This document shows positions 7,414 through 15,276 of a stretch of 33,862 nucleotides of DNA, piece by piece. Every line of letters begins with the position of its first letter. The stretch's first letter is position 1. The notes below the pieces were generated by a model. The model was not told the origin of the DNA and made no database searches. It saw only the letters and a list, made by a program, of their open reading frames with translations. This stretch comes from Bradyrhizobium sp. Ai1a-2 (GTDB lineage Bacteria > Pseudomonadota > Alphaproteobacteria > Rhizobiales > Xanthobacteraceae). The stretch lies in assembly GCF_000426245.1 (NCBI RefSeq), contig NZ_AUEZ01000084.1:1-33862 (forward strand). The letters run 5' to 3'. Position numbers and translations under genes: made by a program.

Positions 7414-8022
7414 ATGGCAACGACGGCGCGAGAGGACCTGTTGGCCGCCGGTCTGGCGGTCTTCGACCGCGATGGGTTTGAGGGCGCGACAGTTGCGGCC
7501 ATCCGGACTCGTGCACGGGCCTCCAACGGCAGCTTCTTCCACTTCTTCGGATCGAAGAAGGCGCTTGCCGGCACCCTGTTTCTGGACATCCTGCAGCGCT
7601 ATCACGCCGTGATGCTCGCGGTGCTCGACCGGTCCTGCGGCGCGCGGGAAGGGGTCGGGCGACTGATCCGCGCCCATCTCGACTGGGTCGTGACCAATCG
7701 GCGCGAAGCGCGCTTCCTGTTCGAGATATCGCGCAGCGAATGGAGCGACGAGCTTCGTGACGCGCAGCGCACCGAGAATGTGCGGCTCGCTGACGGGATC
7801 GAGAATTGGCGTGCACCCCTGCTTTCGAGCGCCGGACTGTTGCCGATGTCGCCAATCGTTTTCATCAGCCAGATCATCGGACCCGCGCAGATCTTTTGCC
7901 GCGCCTACCTGTCGGGCCGCGACCGCGCCGATCCGAGGGAGCAGGCCGATATGCTGATTGCGTGCGCGATCCGCGCCGTTGTCGCTCCCGGCGCGCCAGA
8001 GAGAAGCGGAGATACGCCATGA
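7414..8022 (+). CDS. TetR/AcrR family transcriptional regulator
   Basis: This is a 202-residue one-component regulator. The N-terminal TetR DNA-binding domain (about residues 5-52) has its helix-turn-helix at 25-46, ending in the family-typical FFHFFGSKKAL. The remaining helical part is the ligand-binding and dimerisation domain, which is not recognisable at subfamily level. The ATG at 7414 follows GGGAGCGGAGC. The stop overlaps the next start (ATGA at 8019-8022), so regulator and thioesterase are translationally coupled. Overlapping palindromes immediately upstream suggest autorepression. The partner suggests an acyl-CoA or acyl-thioester ligand; this is inference from neighbourhood only. 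Confidence 0.88.
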   Translation: MATTAREDLLAAGLAVFDRDGFEGATVAAIRTRARASNGSFFHFFGSKKALAGTLFLDILQRYHAVMLAVLDRSCGAREGVGRLIRAHLDWVVTNRREARFLFEISRSEWSDELRDAQRTENVRLADGIENWRAPLLSSAGLLPMSPIVFISQIIGPAQIFCRAYLSGRDRADPREQADMLIACAIRAVVAPGAPERSGDTP

Positions 8023-8483
8023 CCGAGGATTTGGATCGCGACTTCACGCCGATCGCGACGCGCATCCGCAACAATGTCGGTCGCCAGGGTTTCACGAATC
8101 ACATTGGCGCAGAATTGTCCGAGCTCACCCGCGGCGCCTGCACGATCGAGGTCGCGCGGCGGCCGGAGCTGTTGCAGCAGCACGGCCTGTTCCACGGCGG
8201 TGTCACGGCGTTTCTGGTCGACAACGCCACCACGATCGCTGCCGCGACCACGCGCGGCCAGGCGGCGCTCACGGCCGAATACAAATTGAACCTGTTGTCG
8301 CCGGCATCCGGCGATCGCCTGATCTGCCGCGCGCGGGTGATCAAGCCGGGTCGACAAGTCGCCGTCGTCGCAGCCGACGTGTTCTGCGTGATTGACGGCA
8401 AGGAGAAGCATACCGCAACCGCGCTCGCTTCCATCGCCATGCTGGACGAGAAGGCTGCGGCGCGAATCGAAAGCCCGGCCTGA
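8019..8483 (+). CDS. PaaI-like hotdog-fold thioesterase
   Basis: This 154-residue protein is of the PaaI / acyl-CoA thioesterase 13-like hotdog family, which hydrolyses acyl-CoA thioesters. The typical block LLQQHGLFHGGVTAFLVDNA (51-70) contains the HGG motif (59-61) and D68, the probable catalytic acid. The beta strands AALTAEYKLNLLSPA and DRLICRARVIKPGRQVAVVAADVF follow the hotdog pattern. I chose the ATG at 8019, which overlaps the TetR stop; the open frame further upstream only shadows the regulator. The stop codon lies in the loop of a terminator hairpin. The substrate is unknown: PaaI acts on phenylacetyl-type CoA esters, but no paa genes are nearby. Confidence 0.82.
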   Translation: MTEDLDRDFTPIATRIRNNVGRQGFTNHIGAELSELTRGACTIEVARRPELLQQHGLFHGGVTAFLVDNATTIAAATTRGQAALTAEYKLNLLSPASGDRLICRARVIKPGRQVAVVAADVFCVIDGKEKHTATALASIAMLDEKAAARIESPA

Positions 8484-8500
8484 TTGAGGCCGGGCTCTGA
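8472..8500. terminator. Bidirectional terminator between thioesterase and rplI
   Basis: AGCCCGGCC (8472-8480) pairs perfectly with 8488-8496 across a 7-base loop. The stem sits between convergent genes. On the minus strand it is followed by TTTCGATT, fitting an intrinsic terminator for the rpsF-rplI operon; on the plus strand the tail is poor in T. Confidence 0.7.
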
Positions 8501-8521
8501 TCTCGCCGTATACGAAGAGGC

Positions 8522-9124
8522 TTATTTCTCCTCGGCAGCCGGCGCCGGCTCCACCGGCTCCTCCTGCTGCGCTTCCGGATCGAAGAACTCGCCGGCGGCG
8601 GCGAGCGCCTCGGCTGCGGCGTCCTGGTCTTCCTGGCGGGTCGAGATGTCCTCGCCGCGCTTGATGCGGTCGGCTTCTTCCGCGCTGCGCGCGACGATCA
8701 CGGTGATGCTGGTCTCGACCTCGGGGTGGACGGCGATCGTCACCTTCTGCTGGCCGATCACCTTGATCGGCGAGTCCAGCCAGACCTGGGGGCGGCTGAC
8801 GATGATGCCGTCGGTCTCCAGTGCCGCGACGATGTCGCGCACCGAGACCGAGCCGAACAGCTGACCGCTTTCGGAGGCCTGACGAATGATCACGATCTCG
8901 CGGCCGTCGATCTTCTCGGCAACCTTGCTGGCTTCGGACTTGGCCTTGAGGTTGTTCGCCTCGAGATCGGCCTTCATGCCCTCGAACTTGGCGCGGTTAT
9001 CGGTGGTGGCGCGCAGCGCCTTGCCGCGCTTCAAGAGGAAATTGCGCGCAAAGCCGTCGCGCACCTTCACGACCTCGCCCATCTGGCCGAGCTTGGCGAC
9101 ACGTTCCAAAAGAATGACTTCCAT
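8522..9124 (-). CDS. rplI: 50S ribosomal protein L9
   Basis: L9 binds 23S rRNA and helps keep reading frame. The N-terminal RNA-binding domain is clear, beginning MEVILLERVAKLGQMGEVV and continuing with the RDGFARNFLLKRGKA signature. A long central helix and the C-terminal domain (with FGSVSVRDIV) follow. At 200 residues it is about 50 longer than the E. coli protein; the extra part is an acidic alanine- and glutamate-rich tail after about residue 165, of a kind common in this lineage. AGGAG lies just before the ATG. It is the last gene of the rpsF-rpsR-DUF2232-rplI operon and ends at a terminator hairpin. Confidence 0.96.
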   Translation of the reverse strand: MEVILLERVAKLGQMGEVVKVRDGFARNFLLKRGKALRATTDNRAKFEGMKADLEANNLKAKSEASKVAEKIDGREIVIIRQASESGQLFGSVSVRDIVAALETDGIIVSRPQVWLDSPIKVIGQQKVTIAVHPEVETSITVIVARSAEEADRIKRGEDISTRQEDQDAAAEALAAAGEFFDPEAQQEEPVEPAPAAEEK

Positions 9125-9165
9125 ATTGCTTCTCCTTCAATCGTGGTTTGGTTGATCGGTTGAGT

Positions 9166-10137
9166 TCAGGATGCAGGGAGTGGTGGCGGCCTGCTCCGCA
9201 GGTAGCGTTGGCGCAATCCAAACAGCGCATCGGCTATTCCAAGCACCACCATCGCCATTACCGGCCAGGTGAAGATCACGACCACGGCATAGGCGCAGCT
9301 CAGCCAGAATGTGCGGCTATTGAGCGATTGGGTCACCGTGTGCAGGACGGCGAAACCCGTGAGCGCATAAGCCGCCATCAGGGCAGTGGTCGTCACCTGC
9401 GCGAGGATGGCCAGCAGGCCGCTCGTGAAGCAGAAGGCGATGGCGGCGCACGAAGCCACCAATGTCATCGCGGGTAGCGCCGTCGCCCGCAGGTCGGGCC
9501 ACGGACGTCGCAGGCGGCCCGAGGTTGCCGTGATCAGGGTCGCCAGCCAAAGATTGATCGTCAACGAGATCATCGTGACAATGACCGCGGCGAGCGGTGC
9601 GACCGCTACCATCGCGTCGACCACGCGTTCCATGTCGGCGTTCGCCGTCACCATACGCGAGTCCAGAACCCGCATCAGGCCACGCTTCATGGCTGCCGCG
9701 ATGCTGCCGGCGTCGGTGCCGAGCGTGAGCAGGGCCGCCATCGTGGTGAGCACGGCAAAGCCCGCGATCCAGAGCAGGATCCGGCCGACCGGATACCATT
9801 CGAGGTTGACCGTCCCCGGCGCAGATCCGCTGGCGGGGTTCAGGTCGGCACTTGGGCGTCCCAACAGCACAAGGTGCCCGAGCCACCAGGCCGGCAGCGC
9901 AACCATGATGACGAAGGTGATGCAATAGGGCAGGCCGAAGATCGCACCGAGGCCCAGCGCGGCCGCAATCCCGCCAATCGTTGCCGTGAGCGGACCCCAG
10001 CCCAGTCCCGCCATCATCAATGGCAGCGGCGCGAGCCAGAACAGCAACAGCGAGATCATCGCGCCCGAAATCATCGAGGCGAACATCAGCGCCGACGCGC
10101 TGCCAGCGGCGATGGCAATGAGCAATGTCGCGATCAT
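9166..10137 (-). CDS. DUF2232 polytopic membrane protein
   Basis: This 323-residue protein has about eight hydrophobic segments along its length, beginning directly with MIATLLIAIAAGSASALMFA, so it sits in the inner membrane. I chose the ATG at 10137: it is preceded by AAAGGGGCGGGA, and the preceding 17 codons of the open frame are polar and unlike the family. It resembles the DUF2232 (YybS-like) family, whose members are often next to rplI, as here between rpsR and rplI. The family function is not established; energy-coupling-factor-like membrane folds have been suggested. Its ribosomal location hints at co-expression with translation, not at a ribosomal role. The short C-terminus is arginine-rich. 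Confidence 0.75.
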   Translation of the reverse strand: MIATLLIAIAAGSASALMFASMISGAMISLLLFWLAPLPLMMAGLGWGPLTATIGGIAAALGLGAIFGLPYCITFVIMVALPAWWLGHLVLLGRPSADLNPASGSAPGTVNLEWYPVGRILLWIAGFAVLTTMAALLTLGTDAGSIAAAMKRGLMRVLDSRMVTANADMERVVDAMVAVAPLAAVIVTMISLTINLWLATLITATSGRLRRPWPDLRATALPAMTLVASCAAIAFCFTSGLLAILAQVTTTALMAAYALTGFAVLHTVTQSLNSRTFWLSCAYAVVVIFTWPVMAMVVLGIADALFGLRQRYLRSRPPPLPAS

Positions 10138-10264
10138 CAGCTGTCCCGCCCCTTTCGAGCGGTTAGAGGTCCTGCTTGAGAACCCCAACCATCGGCGACC
10201 GGACGACCCGGAAGCCTTATGAGTAAATGGTCCGCAGCGCGCGAGGCGCTGGGGACCGGATTGA

Positions 10265-10504
10265 TTAGCGGATCACGTAGGGCAAGAGGCCGAGGAAGCG
10301 CGCGCGCTTGATGGCGCGGGCGAGTTCACGCTGCTTCTTGGCGGAAACGGCGGTGATGCGGCTCGGCACGATCTTGCCGCGCTCGGAGACGTAACGCATC
10401 AGCAGCTTGGAATCCTTGTAGTCGATCTTCGGCGCATTCGGTCCCGTGAACGGGCAGGACTTGCGGCGACGGAAAAACGGACGGCGGGCACCGGCTTCGG
10501 CCAT
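10265..10504 (-). CDS. rpsR: 30S ribosomal protein S18
   Basis: This 79-residue protein of the 30S platform forms a heterodimer with S6. The typical block RRKSCPFTGPNAPKIDYKDS opens the conserved region, followed by LLMRYVSERGKIVPSRIT and KKQRELARAIKRARFLGLLP. The length is normal. It starts 5 bp after rpsF; its GAGGAG ribosome binding site overlaps the rpsF stop, which indicates coupled translation. Confidence 0.97.
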   Translation of the reverse strand: MAEAGARRPFFRRRKSCPFTGPNAPKIDYKDSKLLMRYVSERGKIVPSRITAVSAKKQRELARAIKRARFLGLLPYVIR

Positions 10505-10509
10505 GATTC

Positions 10510-10986
10510 TTACTCCTCGGTCGCAGCGTCTTCATCGCGCGGACGGCGCGGGCCACGGTCGCCGCGGAAGCCGCCACCATCACGATCACGGTCACCACGG
10601 AAGCCACCGCCCTCGCGGTCACCGCGGAAACCGCCGCCACGATCATCGCGCTCGCGGTCACGGTCGGCCTTGCGCATCATCGCCGACGGGCCTTCCTCAA
10701 GCTCTTCGACGCGGACGGTGAGATAGCGGATGACGTCTTCGCTGATCCGCTCCTGGCGCTCGATCTCGCTGATCGCGGCCGACGGCGCGTCGAGATTCAT
10801 CAGCACGAAATGCGCCTTGCGATTCTTGTTCATGCGGTAGGTGAGGGAACGCACGCCCCAGTTCTCGGTCTTGGTGACCTTGCCGCCGGCCTGTTCGACG
10901 ATGCCGGTCACCTGCGCGGTGAGCTCGTCAACCTGCTGTGTGCTCGCGTCCTGGCGCGCGAGAAAAACATGCTCGTAAAGAGCCAT
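10510..10986 (-). CDS. rpsF: 30S ribosomal protein S6
   Basis: S6 (158 residues) pairs with S18 on the small subunit. The conserved ferredoxin-like domain covers about residues 1-95, from MALYEHVFLARQD to DVIRYLTVRVEE. It is followed by a charged tail of about 50 residues containing three exact GGGFRGDR units (117-124, 126-133, 137-144) and an acidic end. Such tails are seen in rhizobial S6 but are absent from short versions. I chose the ATG at 10986, after GAAAGGAC; the open frame continues 13 codons upstream but that part is not S6-like. First gene of its operon, with a good promoter at 11176-11203 and a leader of roughly 180 nt. Confidence 0.96.
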   Translation of the reverse strand: MALYEHVFLARQDASTQQVDELTAQVTGIVEQAGGKVTKTENWGVRSLTYRMNKNRKAHFVLMNLDAPSAAISEIERQERISEDVIRYLTVRVEELEEGPSAMMRKADRDRERDDRGGGFRGDREGGGFRGDRDRDGGGFRGDRGPRRPRDEDAATEE

Positions 10987-11175
10987 GGGTGTCCTTTCTA
11001 AAGTTGGCGCGGTCCCCAGCGACAAGCCCTTCGAGACCTTCGGAAAGGACTCGACGTTGCTCAGAAGGCGGAAGCACGGGACGACGGGCCGACTGGCCCT
11101 GCCACATCAAAATCAACAAGTGAAATTGCTGAGACCGTCCGTTCAGCTCCCGGCCGGGGCCCACGGATGGCGGGC

Positions 11176-11203
11176 TTTATAAGGATTTTGCGCGTCTTGG
11201 CAA
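11176..11203 (-). promoter_or_regulatory. Sigma70-type promoter for the rpsF operon
   Basis: On the minus strand, TTGCCA (11198-11203) and TATAAA (11176-11181) are separated by 16 bp. Transcription would start near 11168, giving a leader of about 180 nt before rpsF. This is the best-matching housekeeping promoter seen in the window. Confidence 0.65.
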
Positions 11204-11267
11204 GGTTGCCGGCGAGGTTTTGCGTCGGCGGGTCTATCCGGACCGTAGCGGGTCGTCCAGTTCCGTA

Positions 11268-11302
11268 TTGATTTATTTGTTTATATGTCATACAAATAAA
11301 TC
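11268..11302 (+). promoter_or_regulatory. Promoter with overlapping 11-bp-arm operator for TetR-desaturase operon
   Basis: Arms GATTTATTTGT (11270-11280) and ACAAATAAATC (11292-11302) are perfect reverse complements around 11 bases. The promoter elements TTGATT (11268-11273) and TACAAA (11291-11296), spaced by 17 bp, lie within the palindrome. A bound dimer would therefore block RNA polymerase. The GAGGAG ribosome binding site follows at once. The AT-rich site stands out from the GC-rich surroundings. Autorepression by the adjacent TetR protein is a strong inference. Confidence 0.7.
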
Positions 11303-11315
11303 GAGGAGACGCATA

Positions 11316-12032
11316 ATGGCGGCCAGACCGACTTCCGAACCGTCGGGAACTGATCCAAAACATGCCGTTCGGGCCACCCGCGCTGCCGGGCGCAAGATGC
11401 GTTCGCTGCTGCTCGACGCCGCAAGTCGCTTGTTCAAGGAACAGGGCCTCGCCGGTGCCTCGATCACCGACATTGCGGCTGCCGCGGACGCCTTTCCGAG
11501 CCAGATCACCTACTACTTCCGCACCAAGGAAGCGCTCTTCGTCGAGGCGGCCTGCCGCGACATGCTCTATGTCGCACGCGCCGCGGAGCAGGCTGCGCTG
11601 CGGGCGGAGACGCCGCGGGACTACACGCGGGCGCTGGTCGAGACGGTGACTGCGACCGATTCGGTCGCCTTCTTCGCGGAGGCGCTGACCCTGACGCGGC
11701 GCCGTCAGGATCTGGCGCCATTGGTGGAGCGAACTATCGAGCGGCTGCACAGCGAAGGGCTGCGCGCCTATGCGGGGCAGATCGAGCGGCACGGCTGGCG
11801 CACGCTGCGCGACCCCGCCGCGACCTCGCGGCGGTTCTGGGCGGTTGCGATCGGTGTCATCCTCGAAGGCTACGCGATGGGCCGCCCCGCGGAGGCGCTT
11901 TGCAGCGAGATGCTGCGCGTGCTCGGCGAGCAGGCCACCGCCGTATCCAGCGACAACAACAGGCGTCTGCGCCTGGTCCGCGATTCCAGCACATCCACTT
12001 CCACCTCAAGCGACGAGGAGGCTTCGTCATGA
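11316..12032 (+). CDS. TetR/AcrR family regulator (of the adjacent desaturase)
   Basis: This is a 238-residue regulator. After a disordered N-terminal stretch of about 25 residues, the TetR DNA-binding domain runs from about 27 to 75, with its helix-turn-helix at 49-68 and the closing ITYYFRTKEALF. The C-terminal domain carries several helices, then a serine- and threonine-rich tail. I chose the ATG at 11316 after GAGGAG; the frame is open further upstream but crosses the promoter and operator. The stop overlaps the desaturase start by 4 bp (ATGA), so the two are coupled. Its position suggests it senses an acyl-CoA or membrane-lipid signal and represses the operon; the ligand is unknown. It diverges from the rpsF operon. 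Confidence 0.88.
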   Translation: MAARPTSEPSGTDPKHAVRATRAAGRKMRSLLLDAASRLFKEQGLAGASITDIAAAADAFPSQITYYFRTKEALFVEAACRDMLYVARAAEQAALRAETPRDYTRALVETVTATDSVAFFAEALTLTRRRQDLAPLVERTIERLHSEGLRAYAGQIERHGWRTLRDPAATSRRFWAVAIGVILEGYAMGRPAEALCSEMLRVLGEQATAVSSDNNRRLRLVRDSSTSTSTSSDEEASS

Positions 12033-13054
12033 CCGCGCTTCGCATCCGCGCCCGTGACTTCCTGACCGAGGAACAACTGATCGCCGTCCGCCAACGCTCG
12101 ACATTGAAGGGCGTTGCGCTGATTGCGCATGCCTGGGCGCTGATATCAGGCGCGATCGTGCTGGTGGCGTGGTGGCCGAATCCGCTGACATATCTTCTCG
12201 CCGTCGCGATCATCGGCTCGCGCCAACTCGGGCTCGCGATCCTGATGCACGATGGCGCGCACGGATGCCTTTCCGCGGACGAGAAGACCAACCTGACATT
12301 GAGCCAATGGTTCTGCGCCTATCCGATCTTTGCGGAGACGCGGGCCTATCGCCGCTATCACCTGCAGCATCATGCGCGCACGCAGCAGGAGGATGATCCC
12401 GACCTCGTGCTGTCGGCGCCGTTTCCGATCACGCAGTTGAGCTACCGGCGCAAGTTCATTCGCGACATCACCGGCCAGACCGGCTATCAGCAGCGCAAGG
12501 CGCAACTGCTCAATGCACTCGGGCCGAAGCAATGGCCATCGCGGCAGCGCGCCGCGCATTTCTGGGAGAAACTCGGGCCGCAATTCGTCGTCAACGGGCT
12601 CCTGTTTGCAGGGCTCGCGGCGGCCGGTGTGTGGTGGGCTTATCCACTGCTATGGCTGGTTCCGCTGCTCACCTGGATGATGGTGATCACCCGCATCCGC
12701 AACATCGCTGAGCACGCTGTTGTTCCCGACAGCCACGATCCGCTGCGCAACACCCGCACCACGCACGCCAACTTCCTCGAGCGGCTGTTCGTCGCTCCTT
12801 ATTACGTAAACTATCACCTCGAGCATCACCTGCTGTTCTATGTCCCGTGCTACAACCTGCCTCGGGTTCACCGCATTCTCAGCGAAAGCCGGCATGCCGG
12901 CCACATGGAGGTGCAGCCGGGCTATCTCGCGGTGCTGAGGCTGGCGACCGCGAAGCCGGACAACGAGGATCGGCCGGGGCAATTGGTGAGCAGCGCACGC
13001 CGGGCGAGGGCTGGCGCGGAAGTGGGCGCGGACCAGAGGGCCGGCGGGTTCTAG
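12029..13054 (+). CDS. Membrane fatty acid desaturase
   Basis: This 341-residue di-iron membrane protein inserts double bonds into acyl chains of lipids or acyl-CoA, using oxygen. The three histidine boxes are present: HDGAH (74-78), HLQHH (111-115) and HLEHH (263-267), with an extra H229 in RNIAEHA. Hydrophobic segments lie at about 28-48, 53-72, 187-203 and 206-222, matching the usual hairpin topology. No cytochrome b5 or ferredoxin domain is fused, so a separate electron donor is needed. The C-terminal 40 residues are polar. It is translationally coupled to the TetR gene before it. The position of the double bond made cannot be read from the sequence; carotenoid or sphingolipid substrates are not excluded. 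Confidence 0.88.
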   Translation: MTALRIRARDFLTEEQLIAVRQRSTLKGVALIAHAWALISGAIVLVAWWPNPLTYLLAVAIIGSRQLGLAILMHDGAHGCLSADEKTNLTLSQWFCAYPIFAETRAYRRYHLQHHARTQQEDDPDLVLSAPFPITQLSYRRKFIRDITGQTGYQQRKAQLLNALGPKQWPSRQRAAHFWEKLGPQFVVNGLLFAGLAAAGVWWAYPLLWLVPLLTWMMVITRIRNIAEHAVVPDSHDPLRNTRTTHANFLERLFVAPYYVNYHLEHHLLFYVPCYNLPRVHRILSESRHAGHMEVQPGYLAVLRLATAKPDNEDRPGQLVSSARRARAGAEVGADQRAGGF

Positions 13055-13129
13055 GGGAAAGTCCCCATTCCAATGCCGCAACGCGGCTTGACATCCCAGC
13101 CCTGGACGGTGTCTTACGCCCCGTCCAGA

Positions 13130-13173
13130 GCATGATCCGGAGCAGCGGAAACCGGCTTTCCCGGAGATCATGC
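13130..13173. repeat. GATCATG-type palindromic repeat before fabD
   Basis: GCATGATC (13130-13137) is matched by GATCATGC (13166-13173), with an inner GGAAACCGGCTTTCC partial palindrome. It supplies a false ATG at 13170 in the fabD frame. I recall the same family as common in Bradyrhizobium relatives. Confidence 0.65.
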
Positions 13174-13193
13174 CCAAACAGCTTGGGAGCGCC

Positions 13194-14147
13194 ATGACGG
13201 CAGCATTCACTTTTCCGGGGCAGGGGTCGCAGGCGGTCGGCATGGGCAAGGCCCTCGCCGATGCCTTTCCAGTGGCCCGGGCGGTGTTCGACGAGGTCGA
13301 CGCCGCGCTGGGAGAGAAGCTGACCGGGACCATCTGGGACGGTCCGGCCGAAACCCTGCAACTCACCGAGAATGCCCAGCCGGCACTGATGGCGGTGTCG
13401 ATCGCGACGCTGCGGGTGCTCGAGACCGAGGCTGGATTCTCGGTCGGCCGCAACGCGGCCTTTGTCGCGGGCCATTCGCTTGGCGAGTATTCGGCACTGG
13501 CCGCCGCCGGCAGCCTCAGCGTCAGCGATACCGCGCGCCTGTTGCGCACCCGCGGCCTTGCAATGCAGAAGGCGGTGCCGGTCGGCGTCGGCGCCATGGC
13601 CGCGCTGCTCGGCCTCGACTACGAAGCGGCGATGGCGGTCGCCAACGAAGCCGCCCAGGGCCAAGTGTGCCAGGCGGCCAATGACAATGGCGGCGGACAG
13701 GTTGTGGTTTCCGGCGACAAGGCCGCCGTCGATCGCGCGGTCGAGATCGCCAAGGGCAGGGGTGCCAAGCGAGCGATGCTGCTGCCGGTGTCGGCTCCTT
13801 TCCATTGCAAGTTGATGCAGCCGGCGGCCGACGCCATGGCCGAGGCATTAACGGGTGTCACGATCAAGGCGCCGGCTGCGCCGCTGGTCTCGAACGTGCT
13901 CGCTAGCGCCATCACCGATCCCGACGAGATCCGCCGCCGGCTGATCGAGCAGGTCACCGGCACGGTGCGCTGGCGCGAGTCGGTCGCCTATATGGCAAGC
14001 AAGGGCGTGACGCGCTTCTTCGAGATCGGCGCCGGCAAGGTCCTCACAGGACTGGTCAAGCGCATCGCCGATGGCGCGGTGGGAGTTTCGGTCGGCGGTC
14101 CCGGTGACATCGCCGCCGCCAAGGATGCATTGGCCGCTTCGGCCTGA
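13194..14147 (+). CDS. fabD: Malonyl-CoA:ACP transacylase
   Basis: FabD (317 residues) moves malonyl groups from CoA to acyl carrier protein, the first committed loading step of fatty acid synthesis in the cytoplasm. The opening FTFPGQGSQAVGMGKAL is diagnostic. The nucleophile S95 is in GHSLGEYSAL and the partner histidine H204 in SAPFHCKLM. I chose the ATG at 13194, preceded by TGGGAG; an ATG eight codons earlier lies in a palindromic repeat and is unlikely. The length is normal. It heads the fabD-fabG-acpP-fabF cluster, but repeat elements lie before and after it, so it may not be on a single transcript with fabG. Confidence 0.95.
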   Translation: MTAAFTFPGQGSQAVGMGKALADAFPVARAVFDEVDAALGEKLTGTIWDGPAETLQLTENAQPALMAVSIATLRVLETEAGFSVGRNAAFVAGHSLGEYSALAAAGSLSVSDTARLLRTRGLAMQKAVPVGVGAMAALLGLDYEAAMAVANEAAQGQVCQAANDNGGGQVVVSGDKAAVDRAVEIAKGRGAKRAMLLPVSAPFHCKLMQPAADAMAEALTGVTIKAPAAPLVSNVLASAITDPDEIRRRLIEQVTGTVRWRESVAYMASKGVTRFFEIGAGKVLTGLVKRIADGAVGVSVGGPGDIAAAKDALAASA

Positions 14148-14220
14148 AGCATGATCGGGAAATAGTGAGTACCGGTTTTCCGGCGCGATAAACGCGATGC
14201 GTTTGCGCGGAGATCATGCT
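14148..14220. repeat. GATCATG-type palindromic repeat between fabD and fabG
   Basis: AGCATGATC (14148-14156) begins directly after the fabD stop and is matched by GATCATGCT (14212-14220). The inner part contains an ACCGGTTTTCCGG segment like other copies plus a second small palindrome (GCGATAAACGC / GCGTTTGCGC). It ends about 25 bp before fabG and could form a hairpin in a fabD-fabG transcript. Confidence 0.65.
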
Positions 14221-14245
14221 CTAAGAGAGCCGAAAGGAGATCGTG

Positions 14246-14983
14246 ATGTTTGATTTGACGGGCAGGACCGCCCTGGTCACCGGCGCGACCGGCGGCATTG
14301 GCGGCGCGATCGCGCAGGCGCTGCACGCTCAGGGCGCGACCGTTGCGATCTCGGGCACGCGGCGTGAGGTGCTGGATGCGTTTGCAGCCAAGCTCGGCGA
14401 GCGTGTTCACGTCCTGCCATGCAATCTCTCCAACACTGCCGAAGTCGAGGCGCTGGTGCCTGCGGCGGAAACCGCGCTGGGGCAGGTCGATATCCTCGTC
14501 GCCAACGCCGGGATCACGCGCGACAATCTCTTCGTGCAGCTGCGCGACGAGGATTGGGACGAGGTGATCGCGATCAACCTGACTGCGACCTTCCGTCTTG
14601 CGCGCGCCGCCACCAAATTGATGATGCGCAAGCGCTTCGGCCGCATCATTGCCATCACCTCGATCGTCGGCGTGACCGGCAATCCCGGCCAGGCCAACTA
14701 CACCGCATCGAAGGCCGGCATCATCGGCCTGATCAAGACGCTCGGCGCGGAATATGCCAAGCGTGGCGTGACCGCCAATTGCATTGCGCCGGGCTTCATC
14801 AAGACGCCCATGACGGATGCGCTGAACGACAAGCAGCGCGAGGCCATCCTGGCAAAGGTTCCTGCGGCGCGACTCGGGACGTCCGAAGACATCGCTGCCG
14901 CCGCCGTCTACCTCGCCTCCAACGAGGCAGCCTACGTGACCGGACAGACCATTCACGTCAATGGCGGAATGGCCATGTTTTGA
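14246..14983 (+). CDS. fabG: 3-oxoacyl-ACP reductase
   Basis: This 245-residue short-chain dehydrogenase/reductase reduces 3-oxoacyl-ACP with NADPH in the elongation cycle. The nucleotide-binding TGATGGIG is at 12-19 and NAG at 87-89. The catalytic residues S139, Y152 and K156 (in YTASK) are in place, and the C-terminus VTGQTIHVNGGMAMF is typical of FabG. AAAGGAGA lies 5 bp before the ATG at 14246; an in-frame GTG one codon earlier is too close to it. Placement between fabD and acpP supports the FabG call over other short-chain dehydrogenases. Confidence 0.95.
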   Translation: MFDLTGRTALVTGATGGIGGAIAQALHAQGATVAISGTRREVLDAFAAKLGERVHVLPCNLSNTAEVEALVPAAETALGQVDILVANAGITRDNLFVQLRDEDWDEVIAINLTATFRLARAATKLMMRKRFGRIIAITSIVGVTGNPGQANYTASKAGIIGLIKTLGAEYAKRGVTANCIAPGFIKTPMTDALNDKQREAILAKVPAARLGTSEDIAAAAVYLASNEAAYVTGQTIHVNGGMAMF

Positions 14984-15276
14984 GCGGGTTACCGGAGCGT
15001 TTTTGCGTGGCGGAATGCCCTACCGGCGACCGGGCGGGGCTTATAGTCAAGGCTAGGGAATTATGATAACCGAACCAGCCGCGGATGGGCAAAGAACGCC
15101 ATTGCAGGATTTTGAAACCCTGTATATTGGCGTTGCGACGCCTGCCGTTCGCCGGGACTTAGTCGGCCACGACCGCCGAATCAAGACTATGCGCGACAGC
15201 TTAGGGAAACTACACGACCACGATGGCTCGTATCGTCCTGGGGTCGGGTCCAATGGAACAATGACGAGGGTGAACG
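14984..15276 (+). promoter_or_regulatory. fabG-acpP intergenic region with possible acpP promoter
   Basis: This stretch of nearly 300 bases has no convincing gene; a 73-codon frame at 15063-15284 overlaps the acpP start and reads like chance. TTGCAG (15102-15107) and TATATT (15123-15128) could be a promoter, but the 15-bp spacing is short. A separate acpP promoter is expected, because ACP is needed in large amounts. Confidence 0.3.

Noticed and set aside
13170..13193. Longer fabD start at 13170
   Set aside because: That ATG is part of a palindromic repeat; the ATG at 13194 has a better ribosome binding site and matches family N-termini.
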